The notes under the pieces: model-generated
What the model saw: the letters and a program-made list of their open reading frames with translations, nothing else
Database searches by the model: none
What the model was told of the DNA's origin: nothing
DNA from: Adiantum capillus-veneris
Taxonomy: Eukaryota; Streptophyta; Polypodiopsida; Polypodiales; Pteridaceae
DNA length: 64,000 nt
Reading direction: 5' to 3'
Assembly: GCA_014529385.2 (NCBI GenBank)
Contig: CM043958.1
Coordinates: 76,670,669 to 76,734,668, forward strand
Translations under genes and position numbers: made by a program
Shown: in pieces, positions 24,421-35,160 of the stretch
Layout: every line of letters begins with the position of its first letter
How positions within the stretch are numbered: position 1 is the stretch's first letter

Positions 24421-24428
24421 GCAAAATT

Positions 24429-24928
24429 CTACCCACGCTTGTCATACAAAGAGATCTTATACAGTCCACGACATAAAATATCAGATGCAAAAAATTCATC
24501 ACCAAAAGTGAGATCATGAATCATACATCTATCATCCACAAATTTCACAATAAGACAAAGTCTAGCAAATGCAAATACAGACAAAAGGTTCTTTTTGATC
24601 CTAGGTACATAAAGTGCATCAACAAGTGTGAAAGCACTATCATTCACAGCAGTTAATACAATCTTTCTAACTCCCTTGATCGGATAAGAGTCATTATTGG
24701 CACAAGTGACTGCATTCCCATGAGGGACATCCTCAAGAGAGGTAAACTCAGCATTGTCTGTATCCTCAAAACCAGGACATATATCAATGTCGTGCACAAC
24801 ATTTTATATGTCCTTTGACATAAGAACATGTTTCATCATGTAAGCCCACATTGGGTAACTATTACCATCCAATTTATCCTCAGCGGAGCAAATTTCTTGA
24901 ACACATATGTGTTGTTGTTGTTAGCCAT
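24429..24928 (-). pseudogene. Copia gag start fused to protease (internal deletion)
   Basis: MANNNNTYVFKKFAP starts at 24928. A frame change leads to KLDGNSYPMWAYMMKHVLMS, the N-terminal copia gag motif. This runs directly, past a stop, into DIDICPGFEDTDNAEF and then ALYVPRIKKNLLSV, the C-terminal part of the copia protease region. The central gag, the zinc knuckle and the protease active site are missing, so a deletion of roughly 0.8-1 kb relative to a normal copia element is inferred. Confidence 0.65.
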
Positions 24929-25294
24929 GGCGAGTGCCTGCACCCAATGTGAAAAATGTCCGAAAAGAGGAGAAATGAAGCGAGACCAACACATGCTATA
25001 TAGCACAACCCAAAGAAGACTATAAGGGATCTGTTATGCAAAAAATGGTATTGACACTGATTCTACACAAAAGGAAAAAATTGCTTGCGCAACACAGCTC
25101 CTGTAGTGGAATTGGAGGCCAAAATGAGCCCGTATGAAAATTTTGAAAAAATCAAACTCTATGACCTTTCGCAAAGTATTTGTCGACCTACTAACGCTCA
25201 CCAAAGCTCACTAAAATCTGAGAAAGTGAGCAGGCATGTGTTGAAGATGCTGACAAACTAAGCCTGGGAAGTCGCAACCTGCTCTAATACCAAT

Positions 25295-25521
25295 TGTTGA
25301 AAATAGGGTTGTAGGGAAACACACGCAGTTTGGAGAAGACGAAAAAGCTCAAAGCACACAACAGAGAGTATGTATTGCTTGTGCACAATGAAAGATAAGT
25401 TAGCCCTAGAATGATGGGTGTATATACAATGCAAGGGGGGGAAACCTCCTATTGAGGGAAAAAATGCACCAACGATCCTAAGTGTATTCACACACATCAC
25501 TACCACATGTATATGATAACA
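25295..25521 (-). repeat. 5' LTR of the minus-strand copia
   Basis: 227 bp, TGTTG...AACA on the plus strand, followed at once by (CT)n. It contains GATGGGTGTATATACAATGC, whose TATATACA on either strand may be the promoter TATA element. It is intact where the left LTR is interrupted, and so acts as the empty-site reference. Confidence 0.85.
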
Positions 25522-25600
<79 letters not shown>

Positions 25601-25642
25601 TATCTCTGTCTCTCCCTCTCTTTCTCTATCTCTCTTCCCTCT

Positions 25643-25731
<89 letters not shown>

Positions 25732-25779
25732 TATCTCTGTCTCTCCCTCTCTTTCTCTATCTCTCTCTCTCTCTCTCTA
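25522..25779. repeat. (CT)n array with duplicated unit
   Basis: CT runs separated by TTTCCTATCTCTGTCTCTCC plus CTCTTTCTCTATCTCTCT, present twice (about 25596 and 25727). This is the right half of the CT tract split by the copia insertion. Confidence 0.95.
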
Positions 25780-25829
25780 AAATTTATTTTTCAATTTTCA
25801 ACCTTTTTTTTGTTTATTGTGTCATAATA

Positions 25830-26193
25830 ATCAATATCTAATTCTCCTAAATGATTTTCTCATGTTAAACTGATCATTTAATATGGGGAAGTGCCAGGGG
25901 AGAAAAAGCTAGAATATTGGTTAAGCTAGCAGACCGACCACAGTAGGGATCCAAAGGAGGGAAAATACGGATCCAAAGGGGGGGTCATCTGCAAAAGAGC
26001 CATGTGCAACAATGGGATTAAAAGACCCTAAGGTTCAGCCCATTAAGACTTCCAAAATGCTAAGGATCCAAAATTCAAAGGTTGTGTCCAAAGGTCAAGC
26101 ATGGGGCGAATTGGATGCTTTGTGTGTCTCCCAAAAGTCTTTATCAATCCCTACATAGGAGGGGGCGAGCCTTGGGAGTAGGGGATGAGAGAG

Positions 26194-26229
<36 letters not shown>

Positions 26230-26571
26230 GCTCCCTTTACACAAAGGGAATGAGGGACACATGTCAGCTCCCTAGCCCAGATGCCCACAAGGTGTACCCA
26301 ATTCCTATTGGATGGCCTTGGAGGTGGACCAATGAGAATTAGGCTAGAGTAAATCTAGTTTAATTAATTTAAAAACACTTAATAAAAGAACCAATGAGAA
26401 TTAAGCTCTCTAGAAGACTATTGGACAGTCTCCCAAGGGGTCCAATGAGCATTCAGCAGCCCAATGGCTTGCCTGATTCCTATTGGCCAGGAGGCAAAGG
26501 GGTCCAATGAGAGTTTAGTTGCATTTATTAATTACATAAAGCTCTCACAAAAGCGGAAAGGGGGACACATG
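25830..26571 (+). repeat. Dispersed repeat R1, copy 2
   Basis: Begins near TGATTTTCTCATGTTAAACT, also present at 60730. It contains the CTACATAGGAGG-GGGATGAGAGAGA block with (CA)n that copy 3 shares, and the CCAAT-rich block shared with copy 1. It stops abruptly at GGGGGACACATG, where the copia LTR sequence begins. The copia insertion or a later recombination therefore truncated both partners here. Confidence 0.7.
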
Positions 26572-26703
26572 CACATATTCTTTTGTAAAAACCTAATAAG
26601 AACTCACTATGCTCTACACATTACAGTAGAGCGAGTTCACCATATCGTCGTGCTCTTCTTCTCGCACTCTCTCTCGCGTCGCACTTCCGCTCGTACTCCT
26701 TCA
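26572..26703 (+). repeat. Truncated 5' LTR of copia
   Basis: Matches 31907-32038 of the 3' LTR with a few differences (for example CTCGCACTCTC against TTGAACTCTC). The first 60 bases, where the LTR promoter would start, are absent and replaced by R1 sequence. Confidence 0.9.
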
Positions 26704-26705
26704 AC

Positions 26706-26717
26706 TGGTATCAGAGC
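26706..26717 (+). other. Primer-binding site, initiator tRNA-Met
   Basis: TGGTATCAGAGC, two bases after the LTR's terminal CA, complementary to the 3' end of plant initiator tRNA-Met; it primes minus-strand DNA synthesis. Confidence 0.93.
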
Positions 26718-27777
26718 TCAGATCGAGGCTCGGGGCAGCACTGCAGGAGGCTAGAGTCACCAGCTCAGATTGGAGTGAAATTTGACAGGCGAAGACACGG
26801 CCCCAAATCTCGTGGGTCCGCCCGAAGGGCTCGGTGTTGACAGAATTTCATTCTGAGGTCATCTCGGTCACCGTTCGGCTTCGACAAAGTTCTGCGCAGG
26901 CCATTTTCGACTACGTGGTCTCAGCGGGTGCAGATCTGACTCTGCAAATTTGGGGTTTTTGGCCTACGACTGCAGGTGCTGAGGATATCGACACTCCCAG
27001 AGTGTTGATTTGTGGCTGTCTACACATCGAAGGACGGCTCACAATTCTTGGAGGCGTGTCACATACAACACGGGCGCATCTACACACAGACTGTAGGCGA
27101 CATCCACTAGTTCATCAGGTAGCTTGTGTTTGCTGCTTGATATTCCAGATTTCATCCTGACATTGCAGGTACTTCCACATGGGATGTATTGTCAGAGATG
27201 ATGTATGTCTGTTGAGAGTTTGTTGGCTGTGAGTCACGCAACAAACAACCGCTGCAGCGGTTACAGCATACAATGGGAAATTTGTGGATGTATGACTTTG
27301 TGGGAAGTCTATGTACTGCCAGATTTACTGCAGCCTTTGTTGAGGGTCGAGTGAGGTTTTATTGAGCTGGGGGATTCTCGAATGTTGAGATCCTTTCGGT
27401 GATACAGGTCTTGGAGCGATCCCTCGAGCACCCTTAGATAGGCAGCTAGGATGTATTGATTGTGAGTTAGACAGTTGGGATTGCATCTTTGCTTTACTGC
27501 CGTTGAGGCATTGTCGCAGTCTATGCTTACAGGACAGTCAGAGACAGTACAAGTGCAGGACAGGTTTACAGTGTCAAAGAGACAGTGTTTTTGAGCTGTT
27601 TTTGGTCTGTTTTTTAGTACACCAGAGCCATTTTACAAAGGAGACTCTACCAAAATTTATGCAGAATCTGAAGCTTTCTTGGTTCATTTGACAAGTTGAT
27701 ATTGGTTCAGAGGTCAGTTTACAGGGGAAACTCTGCCGAATTTTTCCCAGGAAAGTAAACTACTATGAAGCGTAGTT

Positions 27778-29652
27778 ATGGCTGGATCACAGGACACTGC
27801 TCTTTACAATATCAAGAAGCTGGATGGAACCAATTTCCCATTGTGGAAGCAGCAGATTTGGCACGTGTTGGTACAAAAGAAGCAGATAAAACCTATAAAT
27901 CTCAAGGGGATAAAACCAGAAGATATGGACGAAGATGAATGGAGCGAAATGGAAGAATTGGCACTTTCTACCATTATGCTGACTTTGGCAGAAAGCGTTT
28001 ACTTCAATGTAGCAGACGAGATGTCGTCTTATCAAGCATGGTTAAAGCTGAGTGATCTTTATGAGAAGCAGAGTGCAGCTTCACAGGTATACTGGCTTAA
28101 GAAGCTTGTTGAGTTGAAGATGAAAGAAGGGACACCTATGTCCAATCATCTGAATGAATTCAACACAATCTATAGTCAGTTGTCAGCTCAAGATGTCAAG
28201 TTTGATGAACCTATTAGAGCTATGTTCCTGTTGATCACATTGCCGGAAAGTTGGGACACTTTTCGCACAGCTTTGAGCAATTCTGCACCTCCAGATGGTT
28301 TGAACATAGCAGGTGTAGAAGGAAGTCTGCTTACTGAAGAAACCAATAGAAAGACAATGGACAAAGGCAAAGGAACAACCTTAGTTGTCAGGGGAAGGAC
28401 CAAAGAAAAGTACAAAGGTGGAAAGAGGAATCAGTCTCGTAGCAAGTCCCGCAGTGCTAAAGGCAAGAGTGACATAGAATGCTACCATTGTGGCAAGAAG
28501 GGTCACATGAAAAGAGACTACAAAGAATGGAAAGCAGAAAAAGGCAAAGAGAAAGCTGAAGACCATGGTGAGAAGAACAAGTCCTCAGTGAAGATTCAAG
28601 AAATAAATGTGACAAACACTGTTGCAGAGGATGACAGTCTAGTGTCAGGAGACATCTACTTCTTGAAGAATACAATGGACTCAACTCTTCTTACAGCATC
28701 TGATGGAAATGCACTGAGTGACTGGATTATAGACTCAGGGGCATCACTTCATGTGTCTCCAAACAAGGAGTGGTTTACCTCTTATGTGACCACTAAAGAT
28801 CATGTTCGGCTAGGCAATGGGCAGACATGTGAGATCTTAGGTGTTGGATATGTTCAATTGAAGTTTCAGAATGGCTCTTCTTTCACGCTGAAGAATGTGA
28901 GACATGTTCCCGCAATTACAAAGAGCTTGATCAGCACAGGTTTACTTGATGATGCTGGCTACGTCACCACTTTTGGACAAAACATGTGGAAGATATCCAA
29001 GGGTTCTATGGTAGTAGCACATGGAGTAAAGTCTGGAGGACTTTACATGATTTATGTATCAAATGTCTCTAAAAATGTAATCAATGTAACCGAGCAGCCG
29101 AACGTTTCTTTGTGGCATAGCCGGTTAGGACATATGTCGAAGAAGGGAATGGAAATCTTGTCTCGTTCTGGTTATTTGCCTGGATTTTCATTTAATGATT
29201 TTGAATTCTGTGAACATTGTCTGTATGGTAAGAAAACACAGCAGCCACATAAGCATAGAAGCAATAGAAGAGATACACAGTTGGCACTTGTTCATAGTGA
29301 TTTGTATGGACCTATGACTAACCTATCTGTAGGGGGAGCTTCTTACTTTATGACATTTATAGATGATTACTCGAGGAAAGTATGGGTTTACTTTCTCAAG
29401 CACAAGGATGAAGCGTTTAGTGTTTTCAAAACGTTTGTGACACTTGTGGAGAATCAGAGTGGCAAGAAGCTTAAATGCTTACGCACTGACAATGGTGGAG
29501 AGTATGTTTCAAAGGCCTTTCAGGACTTTTGTGACTCAAAAGGTATAAAACGTGAACTTACTGCTCCTTACAATCCTCCTCAAAATGGTGTTGCTGAGAG
29601 GATGAATAGGACCATACAAGAGAATGTCAGAAGTATGTTGTCTAATGCATAA
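27778..29652 (+). CDS. Copia gag-protease-integrase ORF (624 codons, premature stop)
   Basis: Gag: LYNIKKLDGTNFPLWKQQIW at the N-terminus and a UBN2-like body. Zinc knuckle at residues 235-248 reads C-x2-C-x4-H-x4-Y: the last ligand is Tyr instead of Cys. Protease: WIIDSGAS with catalytic Asp319. The GAG-pre-integrase zinc region has H447 (LWHSRLGHMS) and C478/C481. Integrase core: D508 (HSDLYGP), D571 (RTDNGGEY) and E607 (GVAERMNR), a DD35E triad. The frame ends at a TAA (29650-29652) inside the integrase, where the family continues without a stop. ATG at 27778 follows the leader and opens with the expected gag sequence. Once one polyprotein, it would now release Gag, protease and a truncated integrase. 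Confidence 0.9.
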   Translation: MAGSQDTALYNIKKLDGTNFPLWKQQIWHVLVQKKQIKPINLKGIKPEDMDEDEWSEMEELALSTIMLTLAESVYFNVADEMSSYQAWLKLSDLYEKQSAASQVYWLKKLVELKMKEGTPMSNHLNEFNTIYSQLSAQDVKFDEPIRAMFLLITLPESWDTFRTALSNSAPPDGLNIAGVEGSLLTEETNRKTMDKGKGTTLVVRGRTKEKYKGGKRNQSRSKSRSAKGKSDIECYHCGKKGHMKRDYKEWKAEKGKEKAEDHGEKNKSSVKIQEINVTNTVAEDDSLVSGDIYFLKNTMDSTLLTASDGNALSDWIIDSGASLHVSPNKEWFTSYVTTKDHVRLGNGQTCEILGVGYVQLKFQNGSSFTLKNVRHVPAITKSLISTGLLDDAGYVTTFGQNMWKISKGSMVVAHGVKSGGLYMIYVSNVSKNVINVTEQPNVSLWHSRLGHMSKKGMEILSRSGYLPGFSFNDFEFCEHCLYGKKTQQPHKHRSNRRDTQLALVHSDLYGPMTNLSVGGASYFMTFIDDYSRKVWVYFLKHKDEAFSVFKTFVTLVENQSGKKLKCLRTDNGGEYVSKAFQDFCDSKGIKRELTAPYNPPQNGVAERMNRTIQENVRSMLSNA

Positions 29653-30786
29653 CTGCCAAATGGGTTTTGGGTTGAAGCTGTATCAACAGCTGTTCATCTT
29701 GTAAATAGATCTCCTAGCAAGGTTTTGTAGAAGGATTCAGTGCCAGAGATGGTATGGTCAGGCAAGGTGCCCTCATACAAGCATCTCAGAGTCTTTGGTT
29801 GTGAGGCATATACTCACGTTCCAAAGGAATTTCGGAACAAACTTGAGCCAAAGAGTAGAAAGTGCATCTTTCTAGGCTATGGTAATTCTGGTGAGATGGG
29901 GTACAGACTTTGGGATCCCGAATCCAGAAAGGTTGTCCGTAGCAATGATGTTCACTTTAATGAATCCAAATATCATTCTAAACCAGAGAGGGTTGAGGAG
30001 ATTAGAAGAGTTGTCTTCCAAGAAGATGGACCTGCACATGCAAGACAAAATGTCAGGGCTCAAGAGGAGCAAGGACAGGATAGAGTGGAACCACAGGTTG
30101 TGGTTGAGCCTGAGCCACCTATTGTGCGTAGATCTGGACGTGTCACGCGACCTCCTGATAGGTTTGTTCCATCTATGAACTATGTCATGTTGATTGATTG
30201 CAATGAGCCTTCATGTTACAAGGAAGCAATGCAAATGAAGGACTCCGGGAATTGGCAATTGGCCATGCAGTCAGAGATGACATCTCTGCATAAAAACCAG
30301 ACATGGAAGCTAGTTAAATTACCACGGGGCAAAAAGGCTCTACCCTATAAATGGGTTTACAGGTATAAGATCACCGCTCATGATAGTCAGCCAAAGTACA
30401 AAGCAAGGCTTGTTGCCAAGGGCTTTAAGCAAGAACAAGGCATTGACTTTGAGGAAGTCTTCTCTCCGGTGGTCAAGATGACTACATTGAGATGCTTTCT
30501 TGCATTGGTTTCCATATTAGATTTGGTGTTGCACCAAATGGATGTCAAGACAGCGTTCTTGCATGGTGATTTAGATGTGGAAATTTACATGCAGCAGCCA
30601 GAAGGGTTTGTTGAGAAAGGCAAGGAAGATTGGGTATGCCAGTTGTTAAAGAGTCTTTATGGCTTAAAACAATCATCGAGGGCATGGTACCATAAATTCC
30701 ACAAGTTTATGCTTTCTCAAGCTACAAACGTAGTGAGTTCGATCACTGTCTATATACAAAGAAGCCTAAGGATGGCAGTTGGCTGA
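29653..30786 (+). pseudogene. Copia integrase C-terminus and RT fingers/palm
   Basis: Same frame as the upstream ORF after the stop. A second nonsense codon (TAG) lies at 29728-29730. Then come KHLRVFGCEAYTHVPKEFR and KCIFLGYGNSGEMGYRLWD (integrase C-terminal), a linker, and RT: KWVYRYKITAHDSQPKYKAR, LVAKGFKQEQGIDFEEVFSP, HQMDVKTAFLHGDL. It leaves frame near 30719-30722 because of a single missing base, and the out-of-frame tail ends at 30786. No start codon of its own is likely to be used. Confidence 0.88.
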
Positions 30787-31757
30787 TCCTTATTTTGTAT
30801 GTGGATGACATGTTGATTGCTGGCAAGCACTTGGAAGAAATTTCAGCTTTGAAGTCAAAGATGGAAAAATCATTTGACATGAAAGACATGGGTGAGGCAA
30901 GTCATATACTTGGTATGCGCATTGAGAGAGACATATCAAAGAAGTTGATTTGGTTATCTCAAACAGAGTATATTGACAAGGTTTTGCAACGTTTCAATAT
31001 GGAGAAGGGAAAGGCATTGAGTGTTCCATTGCCACCATATGTGAAACTTAGCAAACAAGATTGTCCTGTGTCTGAGGAAGAACAGGCTGAAATGGATAAG
31101 ATTCCATATCCGTCTGCAGTGGGTAGTTTGATGTATGCAATGATTGCTACTCGCCCAGACATTGCATTTGCAGTGGGAGTAGTAAGTCGATACATCTCAA
31201 ACCCAGGCAAGAAACATTGGGAGGCAGTGAAAGGAATATTGAGATACCTGAAAGCTACAAAGAGTATGCGTATATGCTATGGGAGTCAGGAGCTAAGTGT
31301 AAAGGGTTTTACAGACTCAGATTATGCAGGTGACTTAGATAGCCGAAGGTCTACGTCAGGGTATGTCTTTACATTGGTTGGTGGAGCAGTATCATGGCGT
31401 TCTAGATTACAAGATTGTGTTACTCAGTCTACTACAGAGGCTGAATATGTTGCAGCATCAGAGGCATGCAAAGAATCAATTTGGCTTAATTTACTAGTAA
31501 CAAATCTGGGAATCAAAGAAGAGATGCCTGTGTTATATTGTGATAGTCAAAGTGCTATACAATTAGCTCGCAATCCAGTTTATCACTCAAAGACAAAGCA
31601 TGTGGATGTGAAGTATCATTTCATCAGGGAAATGCTCGAGGATAAGCAACTTCAACTTGTCAAATTTCACACCACAGAAAATCCTACTGATCTACTTACA
31701 AAAGGACTTCCCTCAGAGAGCTTTGCGCATTTTCGCAAGCAGTTAGGTGTAGGGTAG
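30787..31757 (+). pseudogene. Copia RT catalytic part and RNase H
   Basis: Frame shifted by one base relative to the upstream part. It carries LYVDDMLIAGKHLEE (catalytic Asp pair), DMKDMGEASHILGM and RPDIAFAVGVVSRY. The RNase H follows, with FTDSDYAGDLDSRRSTSGY, STTEAEYVAASEACKESIWL and LYCDSQSAIQLARNP holding the acidic active-site residues. It ends at PTDLLTKGLPSESFAHFRKQ and a TAG at 31755-31757. Apart from the missing start, the domain is undamaged, which suggests a recent insertion. Confidence 0.9.
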
Positions 31758-31835
31758 TACATCACTTCTCTACATCTCTTGTATATTAGCTTGTATAGTA
31801 GCTTCTCTCACACTTAAAGTACCACATTGGACTTT

Positions 31836-31846
31836 AAGTGGGAGGT
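31836..31846 (+). other. Polypurine tract
   Basis: AAGTGGGAGGT directly before the 3' LTR; it primes plus-strand synthesis. The identical tract precedes the copia LTR at 45974. Confidence 0.85.
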
Positions 31847-32038
31847 TGTTGGGGTATAAAGCCCAATGTGGTCGCCCAGGTAAGTGGGCGGGCCACCAGG
31901 TATGTACACATATTCTTTTTTTAAAAACTAATAAGAACTCACTATGCTCTACACATTACAGTAGAGCGAGTTCACCATATCGTCGTGCTCTTCTTCTTGA
32001 ACTCTCTCTCGCATCGCGCTTCCGCTCGTACTCCTTCA
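31847..32038 (+). repeat. 3' LTR of copia (192 bp)
   Basis: TG...CA ends, short for a copia LTR. It contains GGTATAAAG near its start and inverted words CGCCCAGGTAAGTGGGCGGG. Just beyond its end, gypsy gag sequence starts without a gap. Confidence 0.9.
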
Positions 32039-33228
32039 AAAGTCTCCTAAGGGCAATTCCAATAACAACAAAGCTAAGGAGAAGGGAGTTTACAAAGGCA
32101 AAAACAAACTCTCTCCCGAAGAGCTTGAGTGTTATCGCAAGGATAACCATTGTTTCAAGTGCAGCGAGCAAGGGCATGCGTGTACCGTGCTTGTCCCCAA
32201 AAGAACACCCAGCATGAGCCTCCTAGAGCTACCTTGGTTGAAATCCAAGAAGAGGAAGCTCACCACAAAGGATCTCCTCTATGCCATGCTTGGGGAAAGG
32301 TAAGAGAACATGATGCTTTTATTCTCTTTGAACCTGGTTCTACTCACAATTTCATGTCCACAGAGTTGGCCACCAAGCTAGGCATCCAAGCCTATGACAT
32401 GAGAGATGTCCTACCCGCTGATGGTGCTTTCAAGGGGCAAGAAGCTTCAGTCACTCCCTTGATTGAGGCTTCATGTCCAAAGCCATGTGGACAAAGAGGA
32501 CTTCATTATCTCTCCTCTCAAGCATGAGGATGCATGGTTTGATCTCATGGGTGCCAATGTTAAATTTCCTAAAAGGAAAATCTACTTTAGGTTCAGGGAA
32601 AAAGATATGTACATAAAAGCCAAGGAGTTGGGTAACACCATACTCATTGTACATATGCAAGATTTCAATAAGTCAATAAAGAGCTCTATTTTTGTGTACA
32701 TGATTTTTGTTAAAGATTCTCAAAATGAACCTAATGCTTTAACAAAAGAAAATATAAACAATCACAAAGAATTAGAGTTATCCAATTTTCTCAAGGGGTT
32801 TCAAAATGTCTTTATTCACAACATCCCTTGTGAACTACCTCCTAAACAAGGCAATGATGACCATGCAATTGAACTTCTTCCAGGAATTTCACTGCCTAAC
32901 AAACCTCCTTATAGAGTTTCTCAAGCTCAACAAGAGGAGATTATGCGGCAAGTGCATGAGTTAGTTGAGAAGGGCATGGTTAGGCCTAGATCATCTCCAT
33001 TTTGTTCACCCATGCTATTAGTGCAAAAGAAGGACGGCACATATCGTATGTGTGTCGACTACAGAGCACTCAATAGGATCACTATCAAAAATAGGTTTCC
33101 CGTTCCACGGGTAGAAGACCTATTTGATAAGCTACAAGGGTCCACCTACTTCAGTAGGATTGACCTAAAAAGTGGCTACCATCAAATATGGATAGTTGAT
33201 CAAGACATTGTAAAGACCGCATTTCGCA
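32039..33228 (+). pseudogene. Ty3/gypsy gag-protease-RT relic
   Basis: In shifting frames: a Lys/Asn-rich gag end (SPKGNSNNNKAKEKGVYKG), a partial zinc knuckle (CFKCSEQGHAC), a protease-like FILFEPGSTHNFMSTELATK with Glu in place of the catalytic Asp, then RT (32463 on): [40 protein letters not shown] and [15 protein letters not shown] is cut off at KTAFRT, before the catalytic YxDD, at about 33228. The copia LTR abuts its left end, so copia inserted in, or recombined with, this gypsy. It acted in reverse transcription of its own RNA; now inert. Confidence 0.8.
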
Positions 33229-33459
33229 CTTTGTGTGTTTTGTTTGCATGTAGCACGTTTGTTTATAGCAAAAGTGATAAATACTTGTTTATTGTAGCTC
33301 ATAGGTGAAAAAAAGCATAAGTGAATTATGGGCTATGCAAATGATACGTTTTGATGCTTTCTCTCATTTTCTATCTCTCATATTGTGTACCGTTGTTAAA
33401 TGTGTGCATGTAGGATTTTCTAGGTACACAGATCTATTGGCTTTATCATCTATAACGTG
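33229..33459. other. Junction sequence, nothing recognised
   Basis: AT-rich, with several TTTTGTTTGCATGTA-type words. It joins the plus-strand gypsy relic to an oppositely oriented retroelement. Confidence 0.5.
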
Positions 33460-35160
33460 CTATTTTGTGTATTTTGCTACAGATAGATGTAGGATGTGCT
33501 TGCAAAATACAAAGCCAAATCTTTGTATAGCCAGTGTAGAATCCTTGTCCAAGAGGAAGATTCTTTGAGATTCGTCTTTTTTATGTATCCTCTTGAGAGT
33601 TGTGGTTGTGGGCCTTCTTTCTTGGGAGGGACTTGAAGTTACTTCATATGCCCTAACCTGTGGTTTTGGTACCCATATGTGTCTGTTACCTCCATAGTAC
33701 TCTTGTTCTTTTAAGCTCCACTGTGACGCTATCCATCCCATGTTTTTGTCTTTTTATGTTGATTTCCTGTCCTTAATCCAAATTGGATCATTGACTTTGA
33801 CTAAATTGCTCGGAAAAACCACTTGCTTGACTTTCCTTTGCTTTCTTGAGTACTTTGGCTTAAATATCTTTGCTTTTCTGGGTGTCTCCTTACGGTTGGG
33901 TCAACAATTGACTTTAAGTTTTGAAATCCTATCTTGTTTGAAGAAGCTGATCCATGGGGGTTCTTTGATGTAGCTTCTTTGCTAATCGGAGGAGATTCCA
34001 CTTTAGCTTTACCTTTGTCTGCAAGATTTGTCTTTGATTCTCGTGACTTTTGTAACTCAAAATCTAGCATTAACGGTACCTCTATCTGTTGGCTACCTCT
34101 TGGAAAAGAGAGTATTAGCATTGTATCTTCTTTGTAGGCCTTGTGTTGGTCTAGCCACTGATGTCCAAGGATGACATCTACATGCATGTCTTTTGAAGGC
34201 TTTACCTGAAACTTTACCTGCTCTTCATGATTTTGGATGCTAAGGGTAGCAATCATTTCTCTTTGACTTCCAGCCTTACCCATGATTTCTTTGTTACCTG
34301 GATTTCCTGAAGTAATCTCGAGCATGCTCTGAATGTGGTCTGCAACCATATTGCACTTTGCTTCTTTATCCAATAGAGCATTGCATCTGACACTTGCTCC
34401 TTTTGTACTGCTGAGAACTACAGCTATTCTCATTGTTGGTTCTATTGAAGATCTCTGTCCTGATTTTTCCATGTTCTCATCTTGATCTAGTTGTGTCTCT
34501 ACGGAGAGTAGCTTGAGACTTTGTTTTCCAATCTGACTTACATCAGATGATTAAGCTGGCAATGAGTGATTGATCTTTGGAATTCTTATTGCTTCTTGGT
34601 TGTCTGCAACCCCGTTCTTCTTAACCTTTGGCTTTGGTGTCATTCTCTGCTCAATAGCTATTATGGTTGCTTTTTGCTCAGTTTGATTTTCACTTGATAT
34701 TGCCTGATTTGCTTTAATATCTTCTGAAGTTCTGTTCGATGGAGATGAATCATCTTCAATAAGATTTGCTTTGGCATCGGTCTCCATTTTGATTGTGCTT
34801 GAGGACTTTGTGTTGTCGTCCGCAGGTGACTAGTCTTGGTCTCCATTCTTTGTTGTCTGTGATGACTCCGTCATATTTGCATTCTGTATCTTTGACATCT
34901 TCTGATCCATTGGCATTCCCATGATGACGTCATCTGGCATATCCTTTGCTATGAACACATGAAATTTAGCTATGATGATTTGTGAACTTACTTCAATGGT
35001 GGTGGAGATGATTCCCCAGCATTTTGCTCGTTTGTTTCCTGATATGCTAACAAATTCATGAGCATCTTTCACCTGTGTTTGGCCACATCTTTTCCAAGTG
35101 CAAAAAGACATGAAGTTCTTGTCTAACTGAAAATCTAGCTTTACTTTGCTTGACAATTTT
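33460..35160 (-). pseudogene. Two retropepsin-like regions of a minus-strand retroelement
   Basis: Upstream region (35156-34830): KVKLDFQLDKNFMSFCTWKR, then IIAKFHVFIAKDMPDDVIMG. Downstream region (34472-33801): VRCNALLDKEAKCNMVADHI, then FQVKPSKDMHVDVILGHQWL. Both look like the flap-to-C-terminal part of Ty3-type aspartic proteases (xxDVILGxxWL). The second has ALLDKEA where ALLDTGA is expected, and the first has no clear active-site triplet, so neither would be active. Gln/Ser/Lys-rich low-complexity sequence separates them. The frame down to 33460 is unrecognised. No RT follows. A tandem pair is unusual and may reflect duplication or one protease plus a related fold. Confidence 0.45.

Larger units (their letters stand above)
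26572..32038 (+). mobile_element. Ty1/copia retrotransposon, nearly complete
   Basis: 3' LTR 31847-32038 (192 bp, TGTTGGGG...CTTCA). The 5' LTR keeps only its last 132 bases (26572-26703). PBS TGGTATCAGAGC lies at 26706-26717, leader to 27777, one gag-pol frame from 27778, and a polypurine tract AAGTGGGAGGT just before the 3' LTR. The domain order gag, zinc knuckle, protease, integrase, RT, RNase H is the copia order. Damage is light: two nonsense codons, one single-base deletion and the missing 60 bases of 5' LTR. The flanks differ (R1 left, gypsy right), so no target duplication remains. Confidence 0.92.

Noticed and set aside
24073-24519. 148-codon plus-strand frame
   Set aside because: Shadow of the copia integrase on the minus strand.
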